Assembly (NCBI RefSeq): GCF_010183535.1
Contig: NC_071329.1
Location: forward strand, 17,064,879-17,128,878
DNA from: Caenorhabditis remanei
Taxonomy: Eukaryota; Nematoda; Chromadorea; Rhabditida; Rhabditidae
Direction of reading: 5' to 3'
DNA length: 64,000 nucleotides
Positions 32,758 to 44,227 of this stretch are shown piece after piece (position 1 is the first letter of the stretch; each line of letters begins with the position of its first letter). The notes below the pieces were generated by a model that was not told the DNA's origin, made no database searches, and saw only the letters and a list, made by a program, of their open reading frames with translations. The translations under genes and the position numbers were made by a program.

Positions 32758-35700
32758 TCAAAACGCAAAAAGCCAAGAGACCACGAAAATGACGACATAA
32801 AACTTGTGGATCTGGTTTCCCGCACTCGCCACTTGAGGTGCTGCAGTTTGCTTCGTTTCCTGTGGAGGACTGGAAAAATGAAATATAGACAAGCCATTGT
32901 TTTGAATATCTTACTTTTCCATATTGTCGGATCGTTCATCAGGTTTTTCAGTGCTAAAAATATAAAGAAAAAAATGAAAGTTACCAAAACTCACGTTGTT
33001 GTCGTCGGAATCGAGCATAGGCCTTTATATCGTTTATAACCATCATCGCACTCTGATTCAGGAGCATCAATCGATAGACGGGTGGAATTGAGGTGAGTAT
33101 AGTTACCTCTGAAATTCAAAACGATTTCTCATAATGACAAACTTCAAAAAAAACTCACTCTGGTCCCATTAGGCAAACTATAACAATGCGATTCCCGTCG
33201 GGTTTCGGGCCGCATCCGATAAACTTCTGACGAGGATTCAGAAATTCCAGTAACCAAACAGTTTTGTCAACTTGTTCATCAATTTGTTTCTCCTGACTCT
33301 CTACACTGTCCTCAAAAAACTTTTTCAGTCCATATTCAATATAAGGTTTTTCGCTGTAAGTTGTTATAGCCGTGTATCTCCAAGTTGTTTGTGGTGCATC
33401 TGGCCGCGGATTTGTATATTCGAAGGATTCAAGAGTTTTAACCAAGTCTTCACTCCAAATCTAAAAAAAAACATTTTGAAATTTTACTTTCTCCATTAAT
33501 TACCAATTGATGCATATTGTGAACGCTGAATTTATATGCATATTGGTTTCTTATCTGATTCACGTCTTCAACAAAGTCTTCCTGACTTCCTTGATAAGAT
33601 TCTTCCCTTCGGCTAAGAGCAACACACAATTTTTTGTCGTTCTTATATCTTCTGTCACACTTTGAACCGGGAACATAATTAGATTGATTTTTGCTCGTAT
33701 CAAACAATGCCACTCTACCTCTAGAACAGATTTTTTCTTAAAAATAGATAAGGAATTTAATGATACTCACTGTGGTCCTAGCAAACAAATTTGCACTGTT
33801 AGATTGGTTGACGTATCATTTATTAAAGCACACGCAAAGAATTTCTGAAGCGGGTTGAGAAACTCCATAATGCCGAACGAGTCGTCATTGTGCCCGTTGA
33901 TGTGCTCCTGCTTGCCTGCTTCACCATTTTTTCCTAGCAATATGTTCATTTCTTTTTCAATATTTCGCTCTGCGCCATCAAAAGAGTCGACTCTTGCGTA
34001 TCGCCATGTAATCTGAGATTCAGGCCAATCATCATCCCAATCGAGAGGTTCAAGAATCTTGAGAAGGTCTTCACTTTTTATCTGGAAGTTTTTAAAAGTT
34101 GGAACCATCTGAAGAAGCTTCCAAACGTCCATTCTATAAATTTCTCCTCCAATTTCCAAAACAGTGAGTTTCCCCGTGAACTCCTACTTCCCTGTTTCGG
34201 GAATGAAAGCCACTGCTAGGCTTGAAAACCACGTTTTTTGATCTAGTGACCTAGTCGAGACCTATTCTAACTAAAAAAAAATAGACGGGTATCAAGTGGT
34301 GAAAATTTCTGATATTTTGGTCCAAGTTCGAAGAAAAACGGTTCAGTAGGAAGGGCGGTAGGATCGGCGACAGACAGACAAACATACAGCCGTTTGCGTT
34401 TGTTAATAGTAAAGATATACAGGGTGGCTTATAAGTATACAACGCTGTTAATACAGTGCGCGAAATATCTTTAGGACCCCCCTCGAATTTAGGGGTTCTG
34501 GAAAACCCAAAAGAGATATCAAAAATCTGTGAATGCCAATCGATTCCCAATCCAAAATAACCCCCGGACACAAATTTTCATAAACCTATCACTTTTCATA
34601 CGCTCGTACCACCAAAAAGTCACTTTTTTGGCCGCGAAATATCTTTAGGACCACCTCGAAAATCGAATTTCCAGTTGATTTTTAGAAAAATTATTTAGGT
34701 GGAAATAGTTTTGGGTAATACAAAATCACATTTTAATGTGTTTTTACATGTTTTAACATCAATCTCTGTTTGTTTTATCTTCAAAAACAAAACTTCGATA
34801 TCACGCTAAATCACTTTTTACGCATTTTTGACTTTGATGGCTTATTTCTCCGAAATAGAATTGACTACTATTCTGAAACGTTATCGGTCATTTGACTTAT
34901 TTATTTGTAAACCTATTGCAAAAAAGATTTCGGAAAAATACCGACTTTGAGCGGAGTTACATGTCTTCAATTCAAAATGACTCTATTTACTACTGAAAAC
35001 GTGGAAAAAATAACTGTTTGGATTAAATTGCAAGTAACATGTAAAAACACATTAAAATGTGATTTTGTATTACCCAAAACTATTTCCACCTAAATAATTT
35101 TTCTAAAAATCAACTGGAAATTCGATTTTCGAGGTGGTCCTAAAGATATTTCGCGGCCAAAAAAGTGACTTTTTGGTGGTACGAGCGTATGAAAAGTGAT
35201 AGGTTTATGAAAATTTGTGTCCGGGGGTTATTTTGGATTGGGAATCGATTGGCATTCACAGATTTTTGATATCTCTTTTGGGTTTTCCAGAACCCCCAAA
35301 TTCGAGGGGGGTCCTAAAGATATTTCGCGCACTGTATTAGGGTGTTTCATAAGTCTTTGCACTTTTTTTCAATGTACCGCCCTCTGACCCCATGACATTT
35401 TTTGGTCCTTTTTTTAATTATTAACTAGTACTGTTACCTTCAAGAAACATTTCTGTTTTGCAAGTCCCCAGAACAGCGTACCATGGCAGAAGTACTCGTC
35501 AAAGACAGTCATGTTCTAAAAGGGTGTTTCCTACTAGGATGTCTCTCTCGATCGAGTGCAATGGAAACTCATCGAAATATAAGCGAAATCCTTGGTGAGG
35601 ACATTATATCTTATAAAACAGCAGCCATCTGGTTCAATAACTTCAAAGAAGAGGACTACAATCTTCATGATAAGTCCCATTCTGGTCGACCTCTTTTAGA

Positions 35701-38573
35701 TATCGACGATGATATCACTGATGTCTTGGAGGATGAGCCTAGATCAAGTGTACGTAAAGTATCTTCACATACTGGACCTTCGTTCGCAACAATATTCAGA
35801 CATCAGAAAGAATCTGGAAGAACAGCAGAATACGGACAAGTTATTTATCATGAACTGACAGATTCTCAGTTGAAGCTCAGTTGTGACCTGTCGCTGTCTC
35901 TGCTCAGTCGGAAGCGTAGTTTCAGTTGGATTTTTGATATTGTTACGGGAAATGAGAAATGGGCTCTTTATGTATACCATACAGTAAACAGCAGGAAGTT
36001 TTGGATAATGACGACCCGTTGACGGACCAGAAAAGAGAGATGCATGAGAAAAAAAATGATGTTTTCAGTTTGGTGGGACAGAAACGGGGTCATTTGCTAC
36101 AAACTTTTTCCGGATCGTGCTACAATAACAGTCAACTTATACTGTCAACAACTTCATGAAATGATCCAATTTCATCGCTCATCACGGCCGGAAATCGATC
36201 ATTTAGTTTTTTTGCATAACAATGCCCACCCACACCCTGCTACCAAGACTCGCACCTTCTTAAAGGCTCAGGAAGTTGAAGTTCTACCCCACCCGCCGTA
36301 TTCTTCAGACCTTTCTCTAACTGATTAGCATCTTTTTAGATCATTGTAAAACTCGTTATCAGGACAAACATTTGATGATTGAATGCAAGTGAAATTATAC
36401 CTTGATGACTTCTTCAGCTCACAACCGGCAGAGTTCTACGCGGCCGGAATTGCCCAACTACCATAATGTTGGCAAGATGTAACCAGTACTCATGAACAAT
36501 ATATAACTTATTAGAACTCCTTTATCGTTAAGAAAAATTTGATCAAAAACTGATAGAAAAAGTGCAAAGACTTATGAAACACCCTTATACTTTGATATTG
36601 ATTTGCCTTATAGTCCTTCAAAACCAAGTTTTGGTAGATCCCGAGTTGATTTTCACAGTTCTGTTGTTGAAAATCAACGGAGTTCTACCGTCAGATGTCA
36701 CCTCGGCCCATACCATCAAAAATTTACAAAAAAAATAGTCGTGGGCCTGGTGGCGTATTGGCAACCTCGTATCACCTTGTGATATCAACAATTTCTGCTT
36801 TTGACGATCGGAAGAAGGTTCTATAGTGAAAATCTTATCATCAGTCCAGATCACATTAGAGACGCGCCGCACAAGCGATTTTGTCATCGTACGTCTGAAG
36901 GCCTGTATCAAAGGCAAGTATACAACTTCGCACTCCTATAGTAAGCAACATCTAATACGTATATTCTAACTACTAATTTTTTTGTGATTTCAATTGTTTT
37001 CCCGGCGATTATCGGCGGACTTTAATCTCCCAAGAGCGTTGTATACTTATTAGCCACAATGTATGGGGACGCAATTTTCAAAGTTTTACAAAAATCAGTG
37101 GCCGTTTCAAGACTACTGTTCAAGACCCACTGGTCGTGGGAATCGGGACATCCCAACTCGTCACCTTTTGAGCGTTAATCACAAAAATCCACATACCAAT
37201 GCATGCATATTTGGCACATTGAACCGATCTGCATAAACCCTTCTTATATCGTTAATGTCCACCTCAAAATCGTCCAGACGTCCTCGATAAGATTCTTCCT
37301 CTGGGTGATGTGCAGCACACAACATATGACTGTACATATATCTTCTCTCGCAATCCGAACCAGGACCATTAATGATTTGACCGCTTGTATCGAATAACCG
37401 CACTCCTCCTCTGAAAAGAACGATTTCTTAGAAATATATAAGTGATTTAATGATACTCACTGTGGTCCTAGCAAACAAACTTGTACTGTTAGATTGGTTG
37501 ACGAATCAATAATTGAACCACATGCGACGAATTTCTGAAGCGGGTTGAGAAACTCCATAATACCGAATGTTCCACCATCATGCCCATTGATGTGATCCTG
37601 CTTGCCTGCTTCACCGTTCTTCCCTAGCAATATTTTCATTTCTTTTTCAATATTAAGCTTTGCGACATCAAAACAGTCGATGTATGCGAATCGCCATGTT
37701 CTCCGACTTTCGGGCCATTCACCATGCCAATCGAGAGGCTTGAGAATATCAAGAAGGTCCTCACTCCACATCTGAAGTCTTTGATATTCAAAGCCGTATC
37801 GCGATATTCACCTACCAATTCATGCATATTTGGCACGTAATAGCTATCAGCATACCTCCTTCTTATTTCGTTAATGTCTTCAATAAAATCTTCCCGGTGT
37901 CCTCGATAAGATTCCTCTTCTGGATTAGTTGCAACACATAACCCGTCCTCGTTTTCATATCTCTTATGGCACCCGAATCCAGGAATGCCTGTAGATTGAC
38001 CAGTTGTATCGAACATTGTAAAAGACCCTCTGAAAAGTTTGATATTATCAGTTATTTCAGTTAGTTATGCGACTCACTCAGTTCCTACTAAACAAACAAT
38101 AACGAAAGCTCCATATTGGGGTTTTGGAGTACACGCAATGAACCTTTGAAGCGGATTGATGAATTCCATCCTAGACATCGAATAAATAGCGTGATTAATT
38201 TTTGTTCTGATTTCCTCTGCAGTTTTTTTCAAAAAATCGTTTAAATCTGTTTCTATCTGAGACAATGCAGTCTCATAAGATTGGAGATCAGTGTATCTCC
38301 AAGTTTTACGGGCGTCTGGCCAAGCAGAACTCCAATCGTGAAGTTTGAGAATATTGAGCAGATCCTCACTCCAGATCTGAAACAATCGTTATCATTGAGT
38401 TAAATGCTTAATTCTCTCACCAATCCATGCATATTTGGCACGTTATATTGTTTGGCGTATTTGCGTCTCAAATCGTTTATCCCAGGAACGAAATCGCTAG
38501 GTGGCAGATCCTTCATTGTTGTCGCAATGATGGAACATGGCAGGAAGTTGAAGAGCAGTAGAATTAAAAGCAT
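32758..38573 (-). CDS. GPI-type four-module repeat protein, transposon nest in intron 5
   Basis: Exons: 38421-38573, 38078-38376, 37816-38029, 37461-37771, 37197-37410, 33771-34081, 33504-33720, 33159-33460, 32995-33108, 32915-32953 and 32758-32869, about 761 residues with all phases consistent. The signal peptide is MLLILLLFNFLPCSIIA. Modules end MEFINPLQRFIAC, MEFLNPLQKFVACG, MEFLNPLQKFFAC and LEFLNPRQKFIGCG. The C-terminus QIHKFYVVIFVVSWLFAF is a GPI-type signal. In the exon starting at 34081 the usual Trp is Lys (IKSEDLLKILEP). Intron 5 spans 34082-37196 and holds two mariners and a foldback element; the flanking splice sites (GTATGT donor, CCAG acceptor) look usable. It is the duplicate of 18128-21575 with one extra module. 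Confidence 0.75.
34180..34419. repeat. Repeat-like sequence left of the transposon nest
   Basis: Contains GCGACAGACAGACAAACATA, then CAGCCGTTTGCG and TTAATAGTAAAGATA. Such CAGACAGACAAACATACAG stretches are common near the ends of dispersed elements, but no element boundaries can be fixed here. Confidence 0.3.
34454..35334. mobile_element. 881-bp foldback element
   Basis: The two arms, about 300 bases each (34454-34751 and 35038-35334), are nearly perfect inverted copies. They start CAGTGCGCGAAATATCTTTA and include CCACCTCGAAAATCGAATTT. TA flanks both sides (34452-34453 and 35335-35336). The centre codes for nothing recognised. Confidence 0.85.
35340..36585 (+). mobile_element. Mariner (DD34D-like) element, catalytically dead
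   Basis: The ends GGGTGTTTCATAAGTCTTTG then CACTTTTT and their inverted complement are about 27 bases long, with TA next to each end. The interior encodes a mariner transposase in two frames (35483-36022, then 36044-36328). The N-terminus has the SYKTAAIWFNNFKEEDYNLH helix region and SGRP hinge. Two catalytic Asp positions are changed: TGDEKW reads TGNEKW, and HDNARPH reads HNNAHPH. With the frameshift this rules out activity. Confidence 0.85.
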
Positions 38574-38690
38574 TGAGGGACGATCGATCAAGTTCGATTT
38601 GTGAGACTTTGCAGATTTACTCCTCTTAAATACCAAACATCTTATCTGATCAAGATCTTATCAATTGTTTATCAAGATGTCCTTTCTTAT
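38574..38690 (-). promoter_or_regulatory. Upstream region with GATA sites
   Basis: Nearly the same as 21576-21700: GATCAAGTTCGATTTG, TTAAATACCAAACATC, CTTATCTGATCAAGAT, CTTATCAATTG and TTTATCAAGATG. Likely promoter of the four-module gene. Confidence 0.4.
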
Positions 38691-39254
38691 TACACGTGAA
38701 TGTACACGCAAATTATATCTTAAAAATAAACTTTAAATCTCTCAAAATAAAATGTTCATCAGCTTTTCCAGTTTTTAGTTTTAATATTTCTTTGAAGATT
38801 TACCCAATTTTTCACGTTTTTTTAGATTATAAAGCTACTGTAGTTAACTAAAAGATGGTCTAAGCTTCTTTAAATGTAAAATTCAATTCTCACTTGCGAG
38901 CAGGTACTGTTTTATAATCAAAAAATATGAAAAAATGGGAGAAAGTTGAAAATCAAAGTTTTTTGTCTGAAAGAATCCTAATAAAATTTTTTCTGAAAAC
39001 CTTGATTTTTAACTGAAATTATGTTTGTTACGCATTTTTCCCGCAAATTTTAGCCAGTTTGGCTGATATTATAATGAGTTATGACTATTTAGTCAAGCAT
39101 GCGATTTTGTACTTCTGGAGCTGTGGAGTGAAATGGTGATCAAGATGCGCAGAAGCATTTTCACATTATACAGTACATATTTTGTTTCTATGAATTTCCA
39201 CAACATTTTTGACTCAAAAAACCAATAGGTCCAAATCAAGAATAAAAATGTTTT
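38691..39254. repeat. Intergenic segment duplicated from 21.7-22.1 kb
   Basis: About 38735-39050 matches about 21730-22100. Beyond it, 39060-39250 shows no gene. Confidence 0.55.
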
Positions 39255-40172
39255 TAAGACTCTAACTTAGCCTATCTCTAGGTTATTTTTTTCAAACGAT
39301 TCCGGAATATTCTTTACTCTCAATCTGAATTTAACCATGTTTTATATATTTATTGGCGTAATCTCATCTCAAATTGTTCAATTCGGAAAGAAAATCGTCG
39401 GATAGTGAGACAAAAGAAGCTTCATTGAGTGCAACAAATGACAGAAAAATTAGAAGCGATTGAATTAAATTCATCGTTGGTATTCTGTTTTAAAGGCTCT
39501 ATCCAGTCGATATGCTCTCCACCTGTCCCTAACCTTTCTTAATATAGTATTGTTACAGTAGAGTATTGTGGCAGAAGCACGCCGGTATAATTTTTTTTGT
39601 TGTGTTTTGTTAGTTGAACGTTGTTCAGCTATATCAATTGACAGAAGTTAGTTTGGTTGTATAACCTATTCCACTACAGACTTGTCAAAAATCGGGCCGA
39701 GATTTTTCTTGACCGGGCCGGGCCGGGCCGAAATTTCTCTTGGCCCGGTCGGCCCGGATTCAAAAATGGGTACCCATTTTTACCAATTTTTTTTGAAATT
39801 TTTCGAAAATGCTTAAGTTATCATACATATTCACATTTTGATTCTATTTTAATTGTTTATTCGAAAACTATACTTTTTTCAAAAAAGTTCCAAAAATTTC
39901 TAAAAATTTCCAAAAAATAGTTCAAAAACAAAAAATGTTTTGAGAAAATGTTTCAAAACGGGCCGAGCGGGCCGGGCCGGGCCGAGATTTTTCCTGATTT
40001 TGGCCCGGCCCGTGACAAGTCTGATTCCACTATAAAATTTTCAAAATACAAATCTTCATTTCATCATAAGCAAGTACCAATAGAAATACCAATAAGTCAA
40101 AACTCGAAAAACCAAGAGACCACGGAAAAGACGACATAAAACTTGGCACTTGCCACTTGAGGTGCCGCAGCT
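39255..40172 (-). pseudogene. Relic of the repeat family, signal exon and tail exon
   Basis: The 5' piece starts at 39474 and encodes a signal peptide like that at 17875 (MNLIQSLLIFLSFVALNE). It then reads LSELNNLR, a stop, and DYANKYIKHG; the MHEL end and most of the module are deleted. At about 40024-40160 there is a worn copy of the GPI-type last exon of the 18128 and 32758 genes. A hAT MITE at 39677-40023 separates the two parts. Confidence 0.55.
39677..40023. mobile_element. hAT-type MITE, second copy
   Basis: CAGACTTGTCAAAAATCGGG at the left and CCCGTGACAAGTCTG at the right, 347 bases. ATTCCACTA is present on both sides. The paralogous DNA at about 18068 and 32694 reads CCTATTCCACTATAAAATTT without an insertion, which is the empty site. 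Same family as 27384-27702. Confidence 0.87.
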
Positions 40173-40296
40173 TGACAAAATCTATTTCGATGAAGATCAT
40201 AGTATTTTGAGTCTGGTGTAACCAGACTATTTGGGGGTCAGTATGAGATTTGGGTCGATTTTTCTGGACGGAGTAATTCCATCAGGATTGAAGCTA

Positions 40297-41444
40297 CAGT
40301 AGCGAGCATAGGTGAGGGCAGATTCATACTTTTACGTGTAACTCAGCTGAATGGTGTCCGTTTTGCATAATCTTTTTTTTGACAGATAGCTGAAACATTC
40401 AGCAATACGAAAATCAGTTTTTTGAAACAGTTCCAATTCCGATTTTTTCATAATCGATTTTTCCTGACCGTGATTTGAAAACTCGAAGAAAAACTTTTTA
40501 TTTTTCTCTTGGAGTTATTTAGTTTTTAATGTCAAAATGATGGAAAAAACTCAGATAAACAGAAAATTATGTTGAATTGGTTTCTTAGTTCCTGAGCATC
40601 GTTCCAGAGCTCCAGAAGTCAAATGTAGTGTACTCGGGAAAATCATCATAACTCATCAAAAAATGTTCCAAATTAGTCAAAAATAGTACCAAATAATGAG
40701 TCTTAAGTTTTTTTTACTAATAAACATCAAAATATTTTAATTTTAGAAAAAATTATTTTTCTAATTTTTTTCACTCAAAAATAATTTTATTCCCATTTTT
40801 CCCTCAATTTTAGGCATTTTCTTGGTATAAAACAAACAAGGAATACAGCCATCAGTTTTATTATGTGCGAAAAAACATTTTGGATGAAGTTTTTGGAAAG
40901 CATGATAGTTTTATACCCAGAAAATGCCTAAAATTGAGGGAAAAAGGGAATAAATTAATTTTTGAGTGAAAAAAATGTGAAAAATTATTTTTTCTAAAAT
41001 TAAAATATTTTGATGTTTGTTAGTAGAAAAACTTAAGACACATCATTTGGTACTATTTTTGACTAATTTGGAACATTTTTTGATGAGTTATGATGGTTTT
41101 CCCGAGTACACTACATTTGACTTCTGGAGCTCTGGAACGATGCTCAGGAACTAAGAAACCAATTCAACATAATTTTTTGTTTATCTGAGTTTTTTCCATC
41201 ATTTTGACATTAAAAACTAAATAACTCCAAGAGATAAATAAAAAGTTTTTTTTCGAATTTTCAAATCACGAACAGGAAAAATTAATTATTGAAAAAAATC
41301 AGAACTTAAACTTTTACAAAAAAACTTATGTTCTTGCTACTGAATATTTCAGCTATTTTAAAAAAAAAGTTTATTCAAAACGGACACGATTCAGCTGAGT
41401 CACACATGAAAGTATGAATCTGCCCTCACCTATGCTCGCTACTG
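40297..41444. mobile_element. 1148-bp foldback element
   Basis: Both ends read CAGTAGCGAGCATAGGTGAG in inverted orientation, and the arms extend inward for several hundred bases. TA duplications lie at 40295-40296 and 41445-41446. The duplicated locus near 28052 shows the uninterrupted target. A shortened relative is at about 1440-1863. No open frame resembling a transposase. Confidence 0.88.
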
Positions 41445-41815
41445 TAGAAGGCTGAAATGTGTTTGGAATTGCTATTCAGTATTCACAAAACAATAAAAAA
41501 CGTTATGAAAAAGGAGCAAATTGAGTTTGGTGCCCGTTATTTAACTCTTACAAATCATCGAGCTACCCGCATATTTAATGGCAATAAAAGAAACCTCAAT
41601 ATTGAAAAACTACACAAAATTTTGAAAATTCCCCATCTTCCAACGTCCCCCACGACCACAACGGATCAATTAGCATTTTAAATCTTCAGTCGAATCTCAT
41701 TGTTCCTTATAGTTGAGAGCTTTCTCGTGGACTTTTTGATCTGGAAGAAAAATTCACTCCCTTGTAACCCAACAAATAAAAGGATATAATTAAACTTTAT
41801 CACTATATTTATCAG

Positions 41816-43880
41816 TTAAATGTTGAAAATCAAGTTAGCCAGAAGAAAGACAAATAGATAACTCAATGATATTCCATTTCCATGATTTTCGAGAAGTGGT
41901 TCCGGCTCTGGCTCGTCAGTTGATGCTTTATTTATTTCTTCCTCAGCCATTTTTCTGTAGTCAATAATTGGCTCTTGAGTTGGACTGCAAAATTAATTCT
42001 ATAAGAATCCGTGATTTAGTATAAAGTTTACATTTGCATGATACATAGGCCATCTTCATTGTAATATCCTTTATCACACTTTGATCCAGCTGCCAACTGC
42101 GATTGAAAACTCGTATCAAAGATTGTGAAGTTTCCTCTGAAATTATGCATAAATCAAATAGTATTTTGAGTGTTATTAAACTAACTCTGGTCCCAACAAG
42201 CAGATAATAAGAGTTACTCCTCCGTCCTCTTTCCGTCCACAAGCAATCGTTTTTTGCAAAGGATTAAGAAATTCCAATCTGTCCATTGTTTCTTTGTCCG
42301 ATAAAGATTTAATATGGATTTTTTTTGCGGTTCTATTCGATTCGAAAAAGAAAGTAACACCCTTTTCAATCTGATAGATTATGTTGTCATATGTGTTTAT
42401 TGCTCCATATCTCCAAGTCTTCTTAGCTTGAGCCCTTACACCAGTCATATGGAGAGGCTCTAAAACTTCAGCAAGGTCATTGCTCCAAGTCTAAAACATT
42501 TAATTTGTGATAGCAATACGTAGTTATTCCTCACCAATTCATGCATGTTGGGAACTCTGTACTCTTTTGCATAACGTCTTCTTATCTGATTGATATCACT
42601 AATGAAATCCAACTGACGTCCAAAATAAGATTCTTCTCCTGGATTAATTGCAACACAAACTCCACTATCATTCCTGTATCTTTTGTGACAGTTTGATCCG
42701 GGAATTTCATTTGATTTACCGGATGAATCAAACATGGTGAATTTTCCTCTAAAACTTCTCAACCGTATTTACTAGATATGTTTTTTACCTACTCTGGTCC
42801 TAACAAGCATTTAAAACTGTATATTTCTTTAAAGCTGTATGGTTTATATTTTCGACATGCAATAAACTTCTGGAGTGGATTCAGAAATTCAAGGCTAACC
42901 AATGTTGTGTCAGAATTATTTCTGATGAATAATCGCTTCTCTATAGGATTTTTCTTGAAAAAAGTGTATAATTTTGGTTTGATGGATGGTTTGATGTAAG
43001 AATTCAATTTTACATATCTCCATGTAACACGAGCACCCTGAAATCCATCATTCCAATCCAGATTCTGCAGATTTTTCAGAAGATCTTCACTCCAAATCTG
43101 AAAATCTTATTTCGTGCAGTACTGAAGATGTCTCTTACCAATTGATGCATATTGGGCACATTAAAGTTCTTTGAATACTCCTGTCTTATTTGGTTAGCAT
43201 CATCAAATATATCTTGTGGGTGTCCATCATATGATTCTTCTTCTTCATTATTTGCAACACATAACCCGTCGTCGTTTTTATATCTATTATGACAGTCAGA
43301 TCCCGGTACCTCCTTTGATTTGCCGCTCGCATCGAAAAATGTGAAGTTACCTCTGAACTCATTTTTATTTCAATTGGTTACTTTTGTTCGGAATGCAACT
43401 TACTCTGTTCCTACTAAGCAAACAGAAAAGTTTCTGTACACACCACTCTTCGAACCACATCCGACAAATCTTTGAAGCGGATTGAGAAGCTCCAACTTTC
43501 CCATTGAATACCCTTCAATGTAAGATTTCGGGACGGAGGAGAGATTTGCGTTCTTTGCGTCAATAATTACAGTTTCGTAGGATTCAAACTTAGCGTATCT
43601 CCAGGTTTTTCCAGTCTCCTGATGTAAATCGTCCATATCAAGCGGGTACTGAATTTCCTCAAGGGTTCTACTGTAGATCTGATATTAACCATGTTCTAAT
43701 ATGTTTTCAATATTTCTTTACCAATTCGTGCATGTTTGATACGTTATATTTATTGGCGAATTTTCGTCTCAACTTGTTCAATCTCCGAAGAAAACTGTTT
43801 GTTGGTGAGGCCCAAGGCAAAGCAAACGCATTGATTGCAACGAATGACAGAAAAATAACAAGCGATTGAAATAAATTCAT
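41816..43880 (-). CDS. GPI-type three-module repeat protein
   Basis: Eight exons: 43722-43880, 43404-43678, 43139-43352, 42793-43097, 42535-42748, 42186-42490, 42032-42136 and 41816-41984, about 581 residues, with no stop, frameshift or broken splice site seen. The signal peptide is MNLFQSLVIFLSFVAINAFA. Modules end LELLNPLQRFVGCG, LEFLNPLQKFIAC and LEFLNPLQKTIACG. The linkers carry the conserved cysteines (DCHNRYKNDDGLCV, NCHKRYRNDSGVCV). The C-terminus PEPEPLLENHGNGISLSYLF then VFLLANLIFNI is a GPI-type signal. In the first module the opening Trp is Tyr (IYSRTLEEIQ). This is the intact reference copy for the damaged paralogs at 14402 and 28441. Confidence 0.8.
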
Positions 43881-44227
43881 CGTTGATAAGTTTCTGCCGA
43901 TGTTTTGAATCGAAATAATGCTAAGATGACCTTTTCTTTTTTTTAAATAACACGCAGAATAAAAAAATACAGATGCCTTCATTTTTCAGTTAAAAACAAG
44001 GGCTGTGTCACGCAAGTGTGGAATTATTTCAAAACATGTTTTTATGACACGTGTTGGTTAAAAATCAATCTGTTCGGAGTCGTTTATTTTTCTTTTGATA
44101 TAACATTATCAAAACGTGTCTTCATCCTCTTTTACCATCAATCGAATCGATCGCAAATTTTACTTTCATTGTTCTGCTCTGAAATTTCTGATTAACTGAT
44201 TATTAGAATGTCACCATTTTAACAAGA
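43881..44227. other. Upstream region of the 43880 gene and spacer
   Basis: GATAAGTTTCTGCCGATG and CGAAATAATGCTAAGATGAC repeat the upstream sequence of the paralogs at 16490 and 30480. Beyond about 44000 nothing is recognised. Confidence 0.35.

Larger units (their letters stand above)
34420..37061 (-). mobile_element. Old mariner-like element hosting other insertions
   Basis: The left end starts CAGGGTGGCTTATAAGTATA and is followed by CAACGCT. The right end is its imperfect complement (AGCGTTGTATACTTATTAGC), with TA at 34418-34419 and 37062-37063. A minus-strand transposase remnant (36618-36917) reads NVIWTDDKIFTIEPSSD and MVWAEVTSDGRTPLIF, related to the DD37D elements at 19.6 and 22.3 kb. 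A foldback element and another mariner sit inside it. Confidence 0.75.

Noticed and set aside
27384..40023. GC-rich GGGCCGGGC blocks considered as CpG islands or a bacterial insertion.
   Set aside because: They are the ends of two copies of one hAT-type MITE with target duplications.
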